Shown piece by piece: positions 18,034 through 32,456 of a stretch of DNA of 64,000 nucleotides; position 1 is the stretch's first letter; every line of letters begins with the position of its first letter. Source of the stretch: Pseudarthrobacter defluvii. GTDB taxonomy: Bacteria; Actinomycetota; Actinomycetes; Actinomycetales; Micrococcaceae. Where the stretch lies: NCBI RefSeq assembly GCF_030816725.1, contig NZ_JAUSYG010000001.1, positions 3,286,001 through 3,350,000 of the forward strand, written 5' to 3'. The translations under genes and the position numbers were made by a program. The notes below the pieces were generated by a model. That model saw only the letters and a program-made list of their open reading frames with translations. It searched no databases and was not told the DNA's origin.

Positions 18034-19005
18034 TTAGTGGAAGGCCAGGAAGTACATCAGCGCGATGTTGACCGCCAGCAGCGGGATGGCGGTGCCAACC
18101 TGCGCGGTGATCACGCCGTACTTGTTCTTCATCTCCAGCAGCGCGGACGGCACCAGGTTGAAGTTTGCCGCCATCGGGGTGCAGAGCGTGCCGCAGAAGC
18201 CGGCCAGCATGCCGATGGCGAAGATAATCGCCGGGTCGCCATGGAACGTCTGGACCAGCACGGGCCAGCCGATGGCCGCCGTCATGATCGGGAACGCTGC
18301 GAAGCCGTTGCCCATCAGCACGGTGAACAGGAACATGCCGATGCAGTACACCAGGACGCCGGCGATCAGCGAGCCCTTGGGCAGCAGTCCGGAGGCCAGC
18401 GTGCCGACGGCGGTGCCCACGCCGGCCTTTGTGAAGAGGATGCCCAGCGTGGTAAGCATCTGCGGCAGCAGCGCAGCCCAACCAATGGACTCGAGGATGC
18501 GGCGGCTTTCGAAGATGGGCGTCGCCGGGTTCTTGGGCTTGAGGATCAGAAGGGCGACGACGACGGCGGCCACGGCGCCGATGGCCAGGGCTACCAGCGT
18601 GGTGTTCTTAGGATCGAGCAGCGGGGCGCCGCCGATGTTCAGCACCGGCGCGGCCAGCACCAGGATCACGGTGACCAGCGGCAGCGTCAGGGCCGGGATG
18701 AAGAGCTTGTTGCCGAAGCGCTTGGCGTACGATTCCCGCTCGGGGCCGGTGGAGGTGCGGTGCTTGCCGTGGCCCAGCAGGCCGGTGGAGGCCAGCACCA
18801 CCAGGACCAGGACGGCGACGCCCAGGATCCAGCCCGGTGCGGTGCCGGCCTGGACCCAGGTGCTGTAGAAGAAGCACAGGCCCAGCAGGCCCCAGAAGGC
18901 GGAGCTGCCCCAGCGGCGGGGGTGGTTGGTGTCGGCGGCAATCAGCGATGCCCAGGCGACGAACAGAATGCCGATCAGCCAGTACACGGCTTCAACGTTG
19001 ATCAT
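18034..19005 (-). CDS. DUF979 family subunit, putative 5-oxoproline transporter
   Basis: This 323-residue polytopic membrane protein has about nine hydrophobic helices and conserved VGTAVGTLASGLLPKGSL, FTVLMGNGFAAFPIMTAAIG and GFCGTLCTPMAANFNLVPSA. The family regularly pairs with DUF969 and occurs with pxp (5-oxoprolinase) genes, which supports 5-oxoproline uptake; the substrate is inferred. The start ATG 19005 (MINVEAVYWLIG) overlaps the DUF969 stop by four bases (ATGA). Confidence 0.88.
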   Translation of the reverse strand: MINVEAVYWLIGILFVAWASLIAADTNHPRRWGSSAFWGLLGLCFFYSTWVQAGTAPGWILGVAVLVLVVLASTGLLGHGKHRTSTGPERESYAKRFGNKLFIPALTLPLVTVILVLAAPVLNIGGAPLLDPKNTTLVALAIGAVAAVVVALLILKPKNPATPIFESRRILESIGWAALLPQMLTTLGILFTKAGVGTAVGTLASGLLPKGSLIAGVLVYCIGMFLFTVLMGNGFAAFPIMTAAIGWPVLVQTFHGDPAIIFAIGMLAGFCGTLCTPMAANFNLVPSALLEMKNKYGVITAQVGTAIPLLAVNIALMYFLAFH

Positions 19006-19715
19006 TTGGCTTCTCCTGCGGTTTCCTTCGGGGCGGTGAGCTCGTATTCGCGGTATTCCTTGTCCAGCTGCTTGTCCAGGCGCAGGAGCCGGAAGCCGTG
19101 GATGAGGAAGGCGGCGATGGCGGTGGGGATGGCCCACAGGGCCAGCTGCAGCGGTTCCAGGTGCAGGTGGTAGGTGGTGTCCACGAACGTGGTGATCAGC
19201 AGGATGGAGCCGACGGCCACGAATACGTCCTCACCGAAGAACACGCCAACGTTGTCAGCTCCCGCGGAATGGCCCTTGATCTTCTCGCTGATCTTTTCCG
19301 GCACATGCCCGTAGCGGCGCAGCGCAGCGCCCTCTGCCATGGGGAAGACCAGCGGGCGGACGGTCTGGGCGTGGCCGCCGATGCTGTTCAGGCCCACGGC
19401 TGCGGTGATCTGGCGGACGGCCAGGTAACCGATCAGGACGCGGCCTGCCGTGAGTTTGGCGAGCCGGCCGATGAGGACCTTGGCCTGCTCCTGCAGCCCG
19501 AAGAACTCGATGATGCCCACCACCGGCAGCACCGCCACGAAGATGGTGACCGAGCGGCTGCTGGCAAAGCCGGTGCCGAACGAGTCGAGGATCTGCGCGG
19601 GGTTCATGCCGCCCAGCAGCGCGGTGACGATGCCGGCGACGGTGACGACAATCAGGGGGTTCAGGCGGATGGCGAAACCAACGATCACCAGCAGCACCCC
19701 AATGAGTACAAGCAT
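19002..19715 (-). CDS. DUF969 family subunit, putative 5-oxoproline transporter
   Basis: This 237-residue membrane protein is the partner of DUF979. It has hydrophobic helices from the start (MLVLIGVLLVIVGFAIRL), then NSIGGHAQTVRPLVFPMAEG and GADNVGVFFGEDVFVAVGSI, both typical of DUF969. ATG 19715 follows a good ribosome site (GGGAAGGGA). The upstream gap (19716-19927) carries a palindrome, TTGTTCAACAATCC, that matches the pxpA promoter. The unit DUF969-DUF979-DUF2891 is probably controlled by the GntR regulator encoded immediately upstream. Confidence 0.88.
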   Translation of the reverse strand: MLVLIGVLLVIVGFAIRLNPLIVVTVAGIVTALLGGMNPAQILDSFGTGFASSRSVTIFVAVLPVVGIIEFFGLQEQAKVLIGRLAKLTAGRVLIGYLAVRQITAAVGLNSIGGHAQTVRPLVFPMAEGAALRRYGHVPEKISEKIKGHSAGADNVGVFFGEDVFVAVGSILLITTFVDTTYHLHLEPLQLALWAIPTAIAAFLIHGFRLLRLDKQLDKEYREYELTAPKETAGEAK

Positions 19716-19880
19716 GACTATCCCTTCCCAGGGGACCCGTGACGGGTCTTTCAAAGTGGGGGCCGGCGCGCAGATGCCTCGATGGGTTGGTGGGGCGGCG
19801 CCGAGGGGCGGGAGCCCCGGTTGCGTTGGGACTGCAGGAATCAGTGAGCTGCAGAACAACGGTGTGATCCACAGCATAGC

Positions 19881-19897
19881 GTTTTGTTCAACAATCC
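19881..19897. promoter_or_regulatory. Candidate GntR operator before DUF969
   Basis: GTTTTGTTCAACAATCC matches 15 of 17 bases of the perfect palindrome at 24966-24982 before pxpA. It lies about 165 bases upstream of the DUF969 start and just downstream of the GntR regulator gene. A shared element before both units suggests one regulator for uptake and breakdown. Confidence 0.6.
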
Positions 19898-19927
19898 CGC
19901 AACCCCCTTCTGGGAGGGCGGCGGTTC

Positions 19928-20605
19928 CTAACGGCCGACGGCGTCCAGCAGCTGGGCTTCGGCGCGGTCCAGGTAGGTGGCAAGGAAGTCCGCTGCCGCG
20001 GCCCGGTCCCCTGCCTCCAGGAGTGCGACGATGTGGGCGTTGTCCTCCACGTAAGGCTCATGGAAGGCCGGGTTGGCCGCCATGGAATGGAACACCAGGC
20101 GCATCTCGGCCAGGACCTGGTCCATGAGGCTGTTGAGCCGTTCGCTCCCGGCGCGGTCCACGATGGCGCGGTGGAAGTGCTGGTTGGCGCCGGCCATGCC
20201 CGGGATGTCCCCTTCCGCGGCCGCGGCCCGGGCGGCTTTGATGATGGCCGGCAACGGCTCCAGGGACGCTTCACCGGACCAGAGCACCGCGGCCGGTTCC
20301 AGGAAGCGGCGCACCCGGTAGATCTCGCGGATGTCGCCGGCCGTGGGGTGGGCTACGAACACGCCGCGGTTGGGGATGCGGGTGACGATGTGCTCGGCAT
20401 GCAGCGCCGTGAACGCCTCCCGCAGGGTGTTGCGGGACACGCCCAGGGCCTCGCGGAGGGCTTCCTCCGCGAGCTTGGAACCCGGCTTGAGCAGGCCGGC
20501 CTCAATGCGGCTCCGCAGCTGGGCGGCAACCCAGAGGCCTGTTTCGGCGTGCTTCGTGGTCCTGGCCTGGGCCTGGAGATCGGCCAGCACCTCGTCAAAC
20601 GTCAT
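19928..20605 (-). CDS. GntR-family regulator with FCD domain
   Basis: This 225-residue regulator has a winged helix (LKPGSKLAEEALREALGVSR then NTLREAFTALHAEHIV, NRGVFVAHP) and an FCD domain (QHFHRAIVDRAG, VEDNAHIVALLEAGD). I chose ATG 20605 (MTFDEVLADLQAQA); the frame is open further upstream with a poor sequence. It sits between the pxp/biotin-carboxylase operon and the DUF969-DUF979-DUF2891 unit, so it is the likely 5-oxoproline-responsive regulator of both. Confidence 0.88.
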   Translation of the reverse strand: MTFDEVLADLQAQARTTKHAETGLWVAAQLRSRIEAGLLKPGSKLAEEALREALGVSRNTLREAFTALHAEHIVTRIPNRGVFVAHPTAGDIREIYRVRRFLEPAAVLWSGEASLEPLPAIIKAARAAAAEGDIPGMAGANQHFHRAIVDRAGSERLNSLMDQVLAEMRLVFHSMAANPAFHEPYVEDNAHIVALLEAGDRAAAADFLATYLDRAEAQLLDAVGR

Positions 20606-20689
20606 GGCACCACGATATCGGCCCGGGCCTCCGCCCAAGTGCCAGACTCAGTGCCACCACTGGCGCCCTTCCGCTGCAAACCCCGGGGC

Positions 20690-22453
20690 TCAGCCGATGG
20701 TGGCGAGCACCTGTCCGGGCGCCACGGCCTCACCCGCGGCAGCGAACTGCTCCCCCAGGGTGCCGGCACGGTGGGCGGCGACGGCCGTCTCCATCTTCAT
20801 GGCTTCCAGCACCAGCACCGTCTCCCCCTCCTCGACACTGGCCCCCGGCGAAGCCAGCCACTTGACCACGGTGCCGGCCATGGTTGCCAGCAGGTCGCCG
20901 TCGTTCTTCCCCGCCTCGGCCTTCCCGCTGCCGTCCGGGACCCCGGCGCCGGAAGCGTCGCCAGCGCGACGGCCGCCGCCGTCGAGCAGTGAATCCAGCA
21001 GCGCCTTGGGAAGCCCCAGCTCCATCCGCTTGCCGTCCACCTCGATGCCGATGGTGCGGCGCGGCTCCTCGGGAGCGGCCGGGCTGAAGGCCGGATCCGC
21101 GTCCAGGGCAGCGGTGAACTCGTTCTCGATCCAGGTGGTGTAGACGCCCAGGGCGTCCGTGGCGGTGAAGTCCGGCGCCTCCACAACGGCCCGGTGGAAC
21201 GGCAGCACCGTGGCCAGCCCGTCGATGCGGAACTCGCGCAGTGCGCGGCGGGCGCGGCGGAGGGCCTGCTGCCGGTCCGCGCCGGTGACCACCAGCTTGG
21301 CCAGCAGCGAATCGAACTGTCCGGGGACCACCGATCCTGCCCGGACGCCCGTGTCCAGGCGGATCCCGGGCCCGGTGGGCACCTCGAACCCGGTGACGGA
21401 GCCGGGGGACGGCAGGAAGCCCCTGCCCGGATCCTCGGCATTGATCCGGAACTCAAAGGCGTGCCCACGAGGTTCCGGGTCCTCCAGGACGGGGAGCTTC
21501 TCGCCCGCCGCGATGGCCAACTGGGCGGCCACCAGGTCCACCCCCGAGGTCTCCTCAGTGATGGGGTGCTCCACCTGCAGCCGGGTGTTCACCTCCAGGA
21601 AGCTGATGAAGCCGCTTCCGTCCAGCAGATACTCGACCGTGCCGGCGCCGACATATCCGGCCTCGCGACAGATTGCCTTGGCGGAGGCATGGATTTCCGC
21701 GCGCTGTTCGGGGGTGAGGAAGGGCGCGGGGGCCTCCTCCACGAGTTTCTGGTGGCGGCGCTGCAATGAGCAGTCGCGGGTGCCGACGACCACCACGTTG
21801 CCGTGGCTGTCCGCGATCACCTGGGCCTCCACATGGCGCGGCCGGTCCAGGAACTTCTCCACGTAGCACTCGCTGCGGCCAAAGGCAGCCAACGATTCAC
21901 GGACCGCAGAATCGAAGCTTTCCTCGATGTCGGCGAGATTCCGGACCACCTTGAGGCCGCGGCCGCCGCCGCCGAACGCGGCTTTGATGGCAACCGGCAG
22001 GCCCACCTGCTCGGCGAAGGCGCGGACCTCGGCGGCGCTGCCCACGGGGCCGTCGCTGCCCGGTGCCAGCGGGGCGCCGGCGCGGACGGCCACTTCGCGG
22101 GCGCTGACCTTGTCGCCGAGCAACCGGATGGTCTCCGGGGAGGGCCCGATCCACGTCAGGCCGGCGTCCATGACGGACTGGGCGAAGGCGGCGTTTTCGG
22201 ACAGGAAACCGTAGCCGGGGTGGACGGCGTCGGCGCCGCATTTCCCTGCGATGGCAAGGATCTTTTCGATGTCCAGGTAGGTGTCCTGGGGCCTGGAGCC
22301 CGCTAGCGAGTAGGCCTCTGTGGCGGCGGAGACGTGCAGGGCGTCGGCATCGGGATCGGCGTAGACGGCCACGCTTTCCAGTCCTGCGTCGTCGCAGGCC
22401 CGGGCGATCCTTACGGCGATTTCTCCGCGGTTGGCAATGAGGACTTTACGCAT
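20690..22453 (-). CDS. Biotin carboxylase fused to biotin carboxyl carrier domain
   Basis: This 587-residue protein joins a full biotin carboxylase ([20 protein letters not shown], the ATP-grasp glycine loop [33 protein letters not shown]) to a C-terminal biotinyl domain with [10 protein letters not shown], whose Lys would carry biotin. The enzyme transfers CO2 from bicarbonate to biotin. No ordinary carboxyltransferase subunit lies beside it. It overlaps by eight bases the fused PxpB-PxpC gene, whose two domains also occur in urea carboxylase. It may therefore work with those domains on 5-oxoproline, or be an acyl-CoA carboxylase alpha subunit placed here by chance. The start ATG 22453 has AAGGA upstream. 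Confidence 0.92.
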   Translation of the reverse strand: MRKVLIANRGEIAVRIARACDDAGLESVAVYADPDADALHVSAATEAYSLAGSRPQDTYLDIEKILAIAGKCGADAVHPGYGFLSENAAFAQSVMDAGLTWIGPSPETIRLLGDKVSAREVAVRAGAPLAPGSDGPVGSAAEVRAFAEQVGLPVAIKAAFGGGGRGLKVVRNLADIEESFDSAVRESLAAFGRSECYVEKFLDRPRHVEAQVIADSHGNVVVVGTRDCSLQRRHQKLVEEAPAPFLTPEQRAEIHASAKAICREAGYVGAGTVEYLLDGSGFISFLEVNTRLQVEHPITEETSGVDLVAAQLAIAAGEKLPVLEDPEPRGHAFEFRINAEDPGRGFLPSPGSVTGFEVPTGPGIRLDTGVRAGSVVPGQFDSLLAKLVVTGADRQQALRRARRALREFRIDGLATVLPFHRAVVEAPDFTATDALGVYTTWIENEFTAALDADPAFSPAAPEEPRRTIGIEVDGKRMELGLPKALLDSLLDGGGRRAGDASGAGVPDGSGKAEAGKNDGDLLATMAGTVVKWLASPGASVEEGETVLVLEAMKMETAVAAHRAGTLGEQFAAAGEAVAPGQVLATIG

Positions 22454-24155
22454 GGGGGCTTTCCTTAGGTGTGTGGGGCAGTTCTGCCGGCGGCGCTGCA
22501 GCGGCGAACCGCACGGTGGCGCCTGGGGGAAGTTGGGCGGCCTTGTCCAGGTCTGCGTGGACGACGACGGCAATCACCGGATACCCGCCGGTCACCGGGT
22601 GATCGGAGAGGAAAAGGACGGGCTGGCCTTCGGGCGGCACCTGCACGGCGCCGCGGACGGTTCCTTCGCTGGAGAGTTCGCCGTCCCGGCTGCGGGTGAG
22701 TGCCTGCCCCTTCAGGCGCAGGCCGATGCGGTTGGACTGCGGCGTGACGGTCCATTCCTGTCTGAGGAAGTCCTGCAGCATCCCGTCGCTGAACCAGTCC
22801 TGCCGGGGACCGGGTACCACGCGCAGCACGGTCGCCTGGTTCTGGTCCGGGAGAGGTGACACCTCCGGGTACCCCACAATGCTGCCCGGCTTGACGGCTT
22901 CCACGGGCAGAACGGCGCCGGCCTGGAGTGGGTCGGGTCCAACCCCGGACATCGTGTCCGTGGACCTGCTGCCGAGGGCTTCGGGGCCGCCAATCCCGCC
23001 GCGGACCCCGATGTAGGAGCGCAGCCCTGCCGTGGCGTTGCCCACCGCCAGCGTCTCTCCTGCCAGCAGCGCGAAGGGGGCGTCGCTCGCGGGGTGCCGT
23101 ACCGCCGTCATGCGCTGTTGTTCCTTGTTCGACGGTGTGATCTCCAGCGGGACGTCTGCGCCGGTGACGGCGAGGACCTGGTCGGTGAGGGCAACAAGCT
23201 CCAGTCCGCCGAAGAGGAGTTCGATCCCCGCGGCTGCTTCCGCGTTTCCCACCAGGCGGTTGGCGCGGCGCAGGGCGCCCCGGTCCATGGCGCCGGCGCT
23301 GCTGACGCCCAGGGACGCGAAGCCGCGGCGGCCCAGGTCCTGGATGGTGGCCTGCAGCCCGGGCTTGCGGACAAGGAGGCCTGTGCGTGATCCTGCCGCC
23401 GGCTGGCCTTCAGCCTGATGTTCTGCCGTCTCAGGTTCTGTCGCCTCAGGCGCTTTGGCTGCCATCCCAGGCGCTTTGGTCACGGTGGCTTGGGCCCGGA
23501 CGGCGTTGAACCTGACGGTGTCGCCGGGGCGGATCAGGGCCGGATTCTCCCGGCCGAGGTCCCACAGCACGGCATCGGTGCGGCCGATCAGTTGCCAGCC
23601 GCCCGGCGACTGCCGCGGGTAGACCGCCGAGTACGAGCCGCCCAGGGCCACGGCGCCGGCGGGCACAGCCGTCCGCGGTGAGCGGCGGCGGGGCACCTCA
23701 AGACTGGAATTTTCGCCTGTGAGGTATGCGAAGCCCGGCGCGAAGCCGGCAAAGGCTGCAGTCCAAAGCTGGCCCGTGTGGGCGGCCACCACTGCCTCGG
23801 GTCCCAGGCCGGTGAGCGCCGCAACTTCGTCCAGGTCCTCGCCGTCGTACACCACATCGATGGTGACCAGCGCGCTCTCGGTCTCCGCGCGCGACTCCAG
23901 GTCCAGGCTGACGATGTGCGCGGACAGTGCCTGCACTGACTGGGGCGAGTCCGCGGTGGCCAGGACGGTTGCCGCTGCGGCAATGACGTCGATCTGCCCC
24001 GGCTGCGGGTGCGCGGTGAGCTGGGCCTGGAGGCTGAGCACGGCATCGAGGGAGGAGAGCTCAACCAGGATGGCCCGGTCCCCGGCGGGGCGGATGCCGG
24101 TCACTGCCGCATGGGCGGCTTGACTGGCCGGCGGCTGCTGCTGGGTGGCGGTCAT
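22446..24155 (-). CDS. Fused 5-oxoprolinase subunits B and C (PxpB-PxpC)
   Basis: This 569-residue protein carries two allophanate-hydrolase-like domains in one chain. The first (PxpB/KipI, about residues 15-225) has [30 protein letters not shown] and [12 protein letters not shown]. The second (PxpC/KipA, about residues 260-550) has [38 protein letters not shown] and [11 protein letters not shown]. Between them is an Ala/Glu/Pro linker. With PxpA it hydrolyses 5-oxoproline to glutamate using ATP. It starts two bases after pxpA ends and overlaps the biotin carboxylase gene, so the three are one operon. Confidence 0.92.
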   Translation of the reverse strand: MTATQQQPPASQAAHAAVTGIRPAGDRAILVELSSLDAVLSLQAQLTAHPQPGQIDVIAAAATVLATADSPQSVQALSAHIVSLDLESRAETESALVTIDVVYDGEDLDEVAALTGLGPEAVVAAHTGQLWTAAFAGFAPGFAYLTGENSSLEVPRRRSPRTAVPAGAVALGGSYSAVYPRQSPGGWQLIGRTDAVLWDLGRENPALIRPGDTVRFNAVRAQATVTKAPGMAAKAPEATEPETAEHQAEGQPAAGSRTGLLVRKPGLQATIQDLGRRGFASLGVSSAGAMDRGALRRANRLVGNAEAAAGIELLFGGLELVALTDQVLAVTGADVPLEITPSNKEQQRMTAVRHPASDAPFALLAGETLAVGNATAGLRSYIGVRGGIGGPEALGSRSTDTMSGVGPDPLQAGAVLPVEAVKPGSIVGYPEVSPLPDQNQATVLRVVPGPRQDWFSDGMLQDFLRQEWTVTPQSNRIGLRLKGQALTRSRDGELSSEGTVRGAVQVPPEGQPVLFLSDHPVTGGYPVIAVVVHADLDKAAQLPPGATVRFAAAAPPAELPHTPKESPHA

Positions 24156-24157
24156 GG

Positions 24158-24916
24158 CTAGGCGAAGCTCTGGATCTGGATGCCGGCGTTCTCCAGGGCG
24201 GAACGGACCGCGGCGGCCATGGCCACGGCGCCGGGGGTGTCACCGTGCAGGCAGATGCTCTCGGCCTTGACGGCGACCAGGGATCCGTCGATGGCGCGGA
24301 CTATGCCATCGCCGGCCAGGCGAAGGACATGCTCGACGACGTCCTCCACCTGATGGAGCACGGCGCCCGGTTCGCGCCGGGAGACCAGGGTGCCGTCCGG
24401 GTTATAGGCGCGGTCAGCGAAGGCCTCGGCAACGGTCCGCAGCCCGGCGGCCTCGGCCTGGCGCTGGATTTCGGAGTTCGGCAGCACCATAAGGGGCAGG
24501 GTGGGGTCAACGGCGAGGATGGCGGCCACCACGGCGCCGGCCTGCTGCGGGTGGTTGACGATGGTGTTGTAGAGGGCGCCGTGGGGCTTGACGTAGCGGA
24601 CGGCGGTTCCGGCGGCGAGGGCCACGGCCTGGACGGCGCCGATCTGGTAGACGACGTCGGCGGTCAACTCGGCCGGGGTCATGTCCACGAACCTGCGGCC
24701 GAATCCTGCAAGGTCCCGGTAGCCGGGGTGGGCGCCTACGGCGACACCGGCCTTCACGGCCGCCTGGCAGGTGGCCATGATTCCCACGGGGTCGCCCGCG
24801 TGGAAGCCGCAGGCCACGTTGGCACTGGACACGCTTTCGAAAATGGCGGCGTCGTCGCCGAAGGACCAGTTCCCAAAGGACTCGCCGACGTCGCTGTTCA
24901 GGTCGATGCTGGGCAT
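24158..24916 (-). CDS. pxpA: 5-oxoprolinase subunit A (LamB/YcsF family)
   Basis: This 252-residue cytoplasmic protein shows the LamB/YcsF hallmarks: [14 protein letters not shown] at the N-terminus, [11 protein letters not shown] at about residue 33, [24 protein letters not shown] and [11 protein letters not shown] near the C-terminus, with conserved Asp and His residues of the metal site. PxpA, B and C together open the lactam ring of 5-oxoproline (pyroglutamate) with ATP. It is the first gene of the operon. About 50 bases upstream lies a perfect 17-base palindrome. Confidence 0.95.
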   Translation of the reverse strand: MPSIDLNSDVGESFGNWSFGDDAAIFESVSSANVACGFHAGDPVGIMATCQAAVKAGVAVGAHPGYRDLAGFGRRFVDMTPAELTADVVYQIGAVQAVALAAGTAVRYVKPHGALYNTIVNHPQQAGAVVAAILAVDPTLPLMVLPNSEIQRQAEAAGLRTVAEAFADRAYNPDGTLVSRREPGAVLHQVEDVVEHVLRLAGDGIVRAIDGSLVAVKAESICLHGDTPGAVAMAAAVRSALENAGIQIQSFA

Positions 24917-24965
24917 TGTGATCTCCGTCTCGGATTGGTGTCCTTCAAGAATGCCCTAAAAATTC

Positions 24966-24982
24966 GGATTGTTCAACAATCC
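24966..24982. promoter_or_regulatory. Perfect 17-base palindrome before pxpA
   Basis: GGATTGTTCAACAATCC is a perfect 8+1+8 inverted repeat about 50 bases upstream of the pxpA start. Near-identical sequence occurs before DUF969. It is a likely binding site for the GntR-type regulator at 19928. Confidence 0.65.
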
Positions 24983-25006
24983 ACAGTCCTTGATTACCAC
25001 CCCTCC

Positions 25007-25080
25007 AACGCCGGCTCATGTCTGGCAGGTTCATCTTGAACGCCCGCTCACGTCTGGCGGCATCATCTTGAACGCCCGCT
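25007..25080. repeat. 32-base tandem repeat, two full copies and a partial third
   Basis: Copies start at 25007, 25039 and 25071 with AACGCC(G/C)GCTCA, and the two full copies end in CATCTTG. Each full copy is 32 bases. The core, read on the other strand as GTGAGCGGGCGT, also recurs at 35492-35549 and 48832-48918. It lies in the 324-base gap between pxpA and the 5S gene; the rest of this gap holds a hairpin and the rrn terminator. Confidence 0.75.
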
Positions 25081-25110
25081 CTCATGGCTTCGATAGCTAT
25101 GAGAGGGCGT
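25072..25110. terminator. Long hairpin downstream of the rRNA operon
   Basis: ACGCC (25072-25076) pairs with GGCGT (25106-25110) and CTCTCAT (25079-25085) with ATGAGAG (25099-25105), with further pairing inside the loop. It overlaps the third copy of the 32-base repeat. It may be a second terminator behind the rrn terminator or part of the repeat element. Confidence 0.45.
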
Positions 25111-25197
25111 CGATGGTTTACCTGTCAGGGGTGAGCGGGGGTCCTGGGGCTGGTCCCGGTATTGGGTTCGTTTTGGGTGGTGTGTCGTTAAATGTGG

Positions 25198-25225
25198 GAG
25201 GCCCCAACCGTGTGGTTGGGGCCTC
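25198..25225 (-). terminator. rRNA operon terminator
   Basis: GAGGCCCCAACC (25198-25209) and GGTTGGGGCCTC (25214-25225) form a perfect 12-base-pair stem with a GTGT loop. It lies 16 bases beyond the 5S 3' end in the direction of rrn transcription. Confidence 0.85.
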
Positions 25226-25240
25226 GACCTCAATGATTGT

Positions 25241-25357
25241 TCCGGCGGTGACCTACTCTCCCACACCCTCCCGGGTGCAGTACCATCGGCGCTGTGGGTC
25301 TTAGCTTCCGGGTTCGGAATGGGACCGGGCGTTTCCCCCACGCTATGACCGCCGTAA
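25241..25357 (-). rRNA. rrf: 5S ribosomal RNA
   Basis: The minus strand reads GTTACGGCGGTCATAGCGTG at the 5' end, holds CCCATTCCGAACCCGGAAGC in the middle and ends in GTAGGTCACCGCCGGA. The first and last ten bases pair. The length is about 117 bases, normal for actinobacteria; the ends are estimated to within a few bases. Confidence 0.95.
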
Positions 25358-25472
25358 CCCTTTCACCCGCTCCCCCGCGTTGGTGTTGCTTTGGGGGTGG
25401 GAAGACTGTGGTTACAACATGTGGTGTTGTATTCAGTTGTGTTGGTTCCCTGTGCAACCCGTGTGTTGCGGG

Positions 25473-25518
25473 GTTGTTGGTTGGGAACCACATAGTGGAC
25501 GCAAGCAGAATTTGTATG
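25473..25518 (-). other. 3' arm of the pre-23S processing stem
   Basis: This stretch of the 23S-5S spacer is an inverted copy of 28783-28827 in the 16S-23S spacer (shared core CACATAGTGGACGC against GCGTCCACTATGTAG). In the transcript the two would pair around the whole 23S sequence and form the usual RNase III-type processing stem. The rest of the 23S-5S spacer (25358-25526) shows no tRNA gene. Confidence 0.75.
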
Positions 25519-25526
25519 TTTCTGTG

Positions 25527-30690
<5,164 letters not shown>

Positions 30691-30839
30691 AGTAAAACAG
30701 ACACAACCAGGAACCACGGAAATAACGCGGAACCAGGCTGCACAAAATTTGAAACCAGCCAAAAACACCAAACCGATACCACAGGGGCGGCACGATTCGG
30801 CAAATTCAACCAATTACATACATAATCGGTATCAACAAA

Positions 30840-30870
30840 CTTGGCACACTATTGAGTTCTCAAACAACAG
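30840..30870 (-). other. Conserved motif in the rRNA leader
   Basis: On the transcribed strand the leader holds GTTTGAGAACTCAATAGTGT, very like the motif in the 16S-23S spacer. Such repeated elements in actinobacterial rrn leaders serve in processing or antitermination. The surrounding 30691-31100 region has no gene I can support. Confidence 0.55.
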
Positions 30871-31101
30871 ACACACCCGGCACCACCCAAACCAACGTTC
30901 AGGATCGCTCCGGAGCAACTTTCCAAACCTACCCGATCACACCCTGCGACGCAAATCCATGTCTCAGGATGCTCATCAGTGGAAGACCGGCCCCACCCAT
31001 TTCCAGCGCCCTAAAGAGCAACCAGATTTTGGCTTTGATTTCGGGGTTTTTGGCCGCGCGGTGATCAGTTCTTCACTGTCTCCCCCGCGGCGACTTAGAA
31101 A

Positions 31102-31130
31102 ACAATACCCGTCCACACCCCCCACCGCAA
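31102..31130 (-). promoter_or_regulatory. Candidate rRNA operon promoter
   Basis: On the minus strand TTGCGG (31125-31130) is followed after 17 bases by TATTGT (31102-31107), about 410 bases before 16S. The spacing is ideal, but the hexamers are only moderately close to consensus, and other promoters may exist further upstream. Confidence 0.35.
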
Positions 31131-31371
31131 ATCGACTCTTCTGTCCCAAAGAACCGCGGAATCTAGCGGCAGAACGGGGCATCGGCGCACCCAGGCCGGC
31201 TGCCGCCGTCGTTATTGCCTCGTGTGGTCTCCGGCACAGGCCCGGCAGTTCGGTATAGAGTGCTGGGTCCCTGCCATGGGAACTGCAATCAGAGGCAAGT
31301 AACCCACCTGTGAAAAAACGGGTATTGACCACTCGAGCCCCTGTGTGCCCGGGGCCCTTAAAGTCATGACT

Positions 31372-31434
31372 GGAGCTGGCGGCGAAAGTGTTCGGCTGAG
31401 ACCACGAACGCTTCCCCCAGCCGCCGCCAGCTCC
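31372..31434. other. 63-base hairpin in the intergenic region
   Basis: GGAGCTGGCGGCG (31372-31384) pairs perfectly with CGCCGCCAGCTCC (31422-31434), and AAGTGTTCG inside pairs with CGAACGCTT with one G-U. It lies upstream of the rrn promoter region and before the small gene at 31608. It could be a terminator, a small mobile remnant or a structured RNA; nothing else is visible in 31140-31600. Confidence 0.6.
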
Positions 31435-31607
31435 GCACCCGGCCGGGACCACGGACCGTGACTCCCCAGGACGAACCTCAAGATTGCAGCAATAAGTCCC
31501 AATAACGGACAAAGCGCCTTCCCCGTCATCCCTGGGGTTCCTAGAGTGTCCCCTATGGCAATGGCCGGGGGACCTTCCCCCAGCAGATCAAGCCAAGGGG
31601 GATATAT

Positions 31608-31817
31608 ATGGGCGCAGCTATTCCGCTCGCTGGCATGGGAGCATCCAGCGCGCCACCTAACGCGGGTGTTCCTGTTCCCGCCCCGCCGAGGACGCGCTTG
31701 GCAAGACCACGCGCGGTCCAGCAGACTCGGGCTTCCGTGCGGCGGGAACATGAGGTACAGCGTCTGATCCGCGACCTCGCCACTCTTGCAGCATCCCACC
31801 GCCCCGAAGCCCAGTAA
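31608..31817 (+). CDS. Small hypothetical protein, 69 aa
   Basis: ATG 31608 follows AAGGGGG at good spacing. The product is Ala/Pro-rich at the N-terminus (NAGVPVPAPPRTRLARPR), then a short helix ending VQRLIRDLATLAASHRPEAQ. No family is recognised. The clear ribosome site is the main support; codon bias is only moderate. Confidence 0.45.
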   Translation: MGAAIPLAGMGASSAPPNAGVPVPAPPRTRLARPRAVQQTRASVRREHEVQRLIRDLATLAASHRPEAQ

Positions 31818-31982
31818 AAGAGCATGCCGTGGCGCGGTTCCCGGGGCACCTGTGGCTCCTTCGCCGGGAAGGTGGATAAAGCCACTGCACCCCAGGTCCG
31901 TGGTGTCCCGGTTCCAAAGACCCTGTTTCCGTACTTTCGCCCGCCCTAGTCTGTCGTCATCCACCACATCAAGGAGGCATCC

Positions 31983-32456
31983 ATGCGCACAGCAGAACCA
32001 ATGACTGAAACAGAGCGGATCCATCGTCTCTCCGAGAACCTGCTGAGCCAGGTGTCGAGGGGCAGGGAATGGGCCACGCCGGGCGTCCAGGCTGCGCTCC
32101 AACGGGCGGTGGCCGGACTTGATACAGGCATCGAGACCGCTTCCCCGCGACTCCAGGCGTTGCTCCGACGGTTGGCGGATGAGCTCGCCGGCGGCGTGGA
32201 GGTACTCACTCCCCGGGTCCAGGAACAACTCAAGCGGGTCGGCCCGAAAGCGTCTCCCCCGGTCCCTGTCCAGGCTCGTCGGCCCGAACCCAGGATGTGG
32301 TTGTGGGTTCTGGGGCTCGGGGCCCTCGCCGCCGGTGCCGCAGTGTGGCGCTCCAGGCAGCCGTCCAAAAAAGAACCAGCGCCTTCAGCGGGCGAGCCGG
32401 CGCCCGGCCGCACGGATCCGAATGTCGATGCTGACCTAACCTCCGGACGCATGTAG
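31983..32456 (+). CDS. Hypothetical membrane-anchored protein, 157 aa
   Basis: A strong ribosome site (AAGGAGG) precedes ATG 31983. The first 95 residues look helical and amphipathic (SENLLSQVSRG, VQAALQRAVAGLDTGIE, LQALLRRLADELAGG). One membrane helix (MWLWVLGLGALAAGAAVW) follows at about residue 104, then a Pro/Glu-rich tail. It resembles small actinobacterial proteins of unknown role with a cytoplasmic helical part. Function unknown. Confidence 0.75.
   Translation: MRTAEPMTETERIHRLSENLLSQVSRGREWATPGVQAALQRAVAGLDTGIETASPRLQALLRRLADELAGGVEVLTPRVQEQLKRVGPKASPPVPVQARRPEPRMWLWVLGLGALAAGAAVWRSRQPSKKEPAPSAGEPAPGRTDPNVDADLTSGRM

Noticed and set aside
25007..25080. Short tandem repeat as a possible CRISPR array
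   Set aside because: Copies abut without unique spacers and no cas genes are near; it is a simple tandem repeat.
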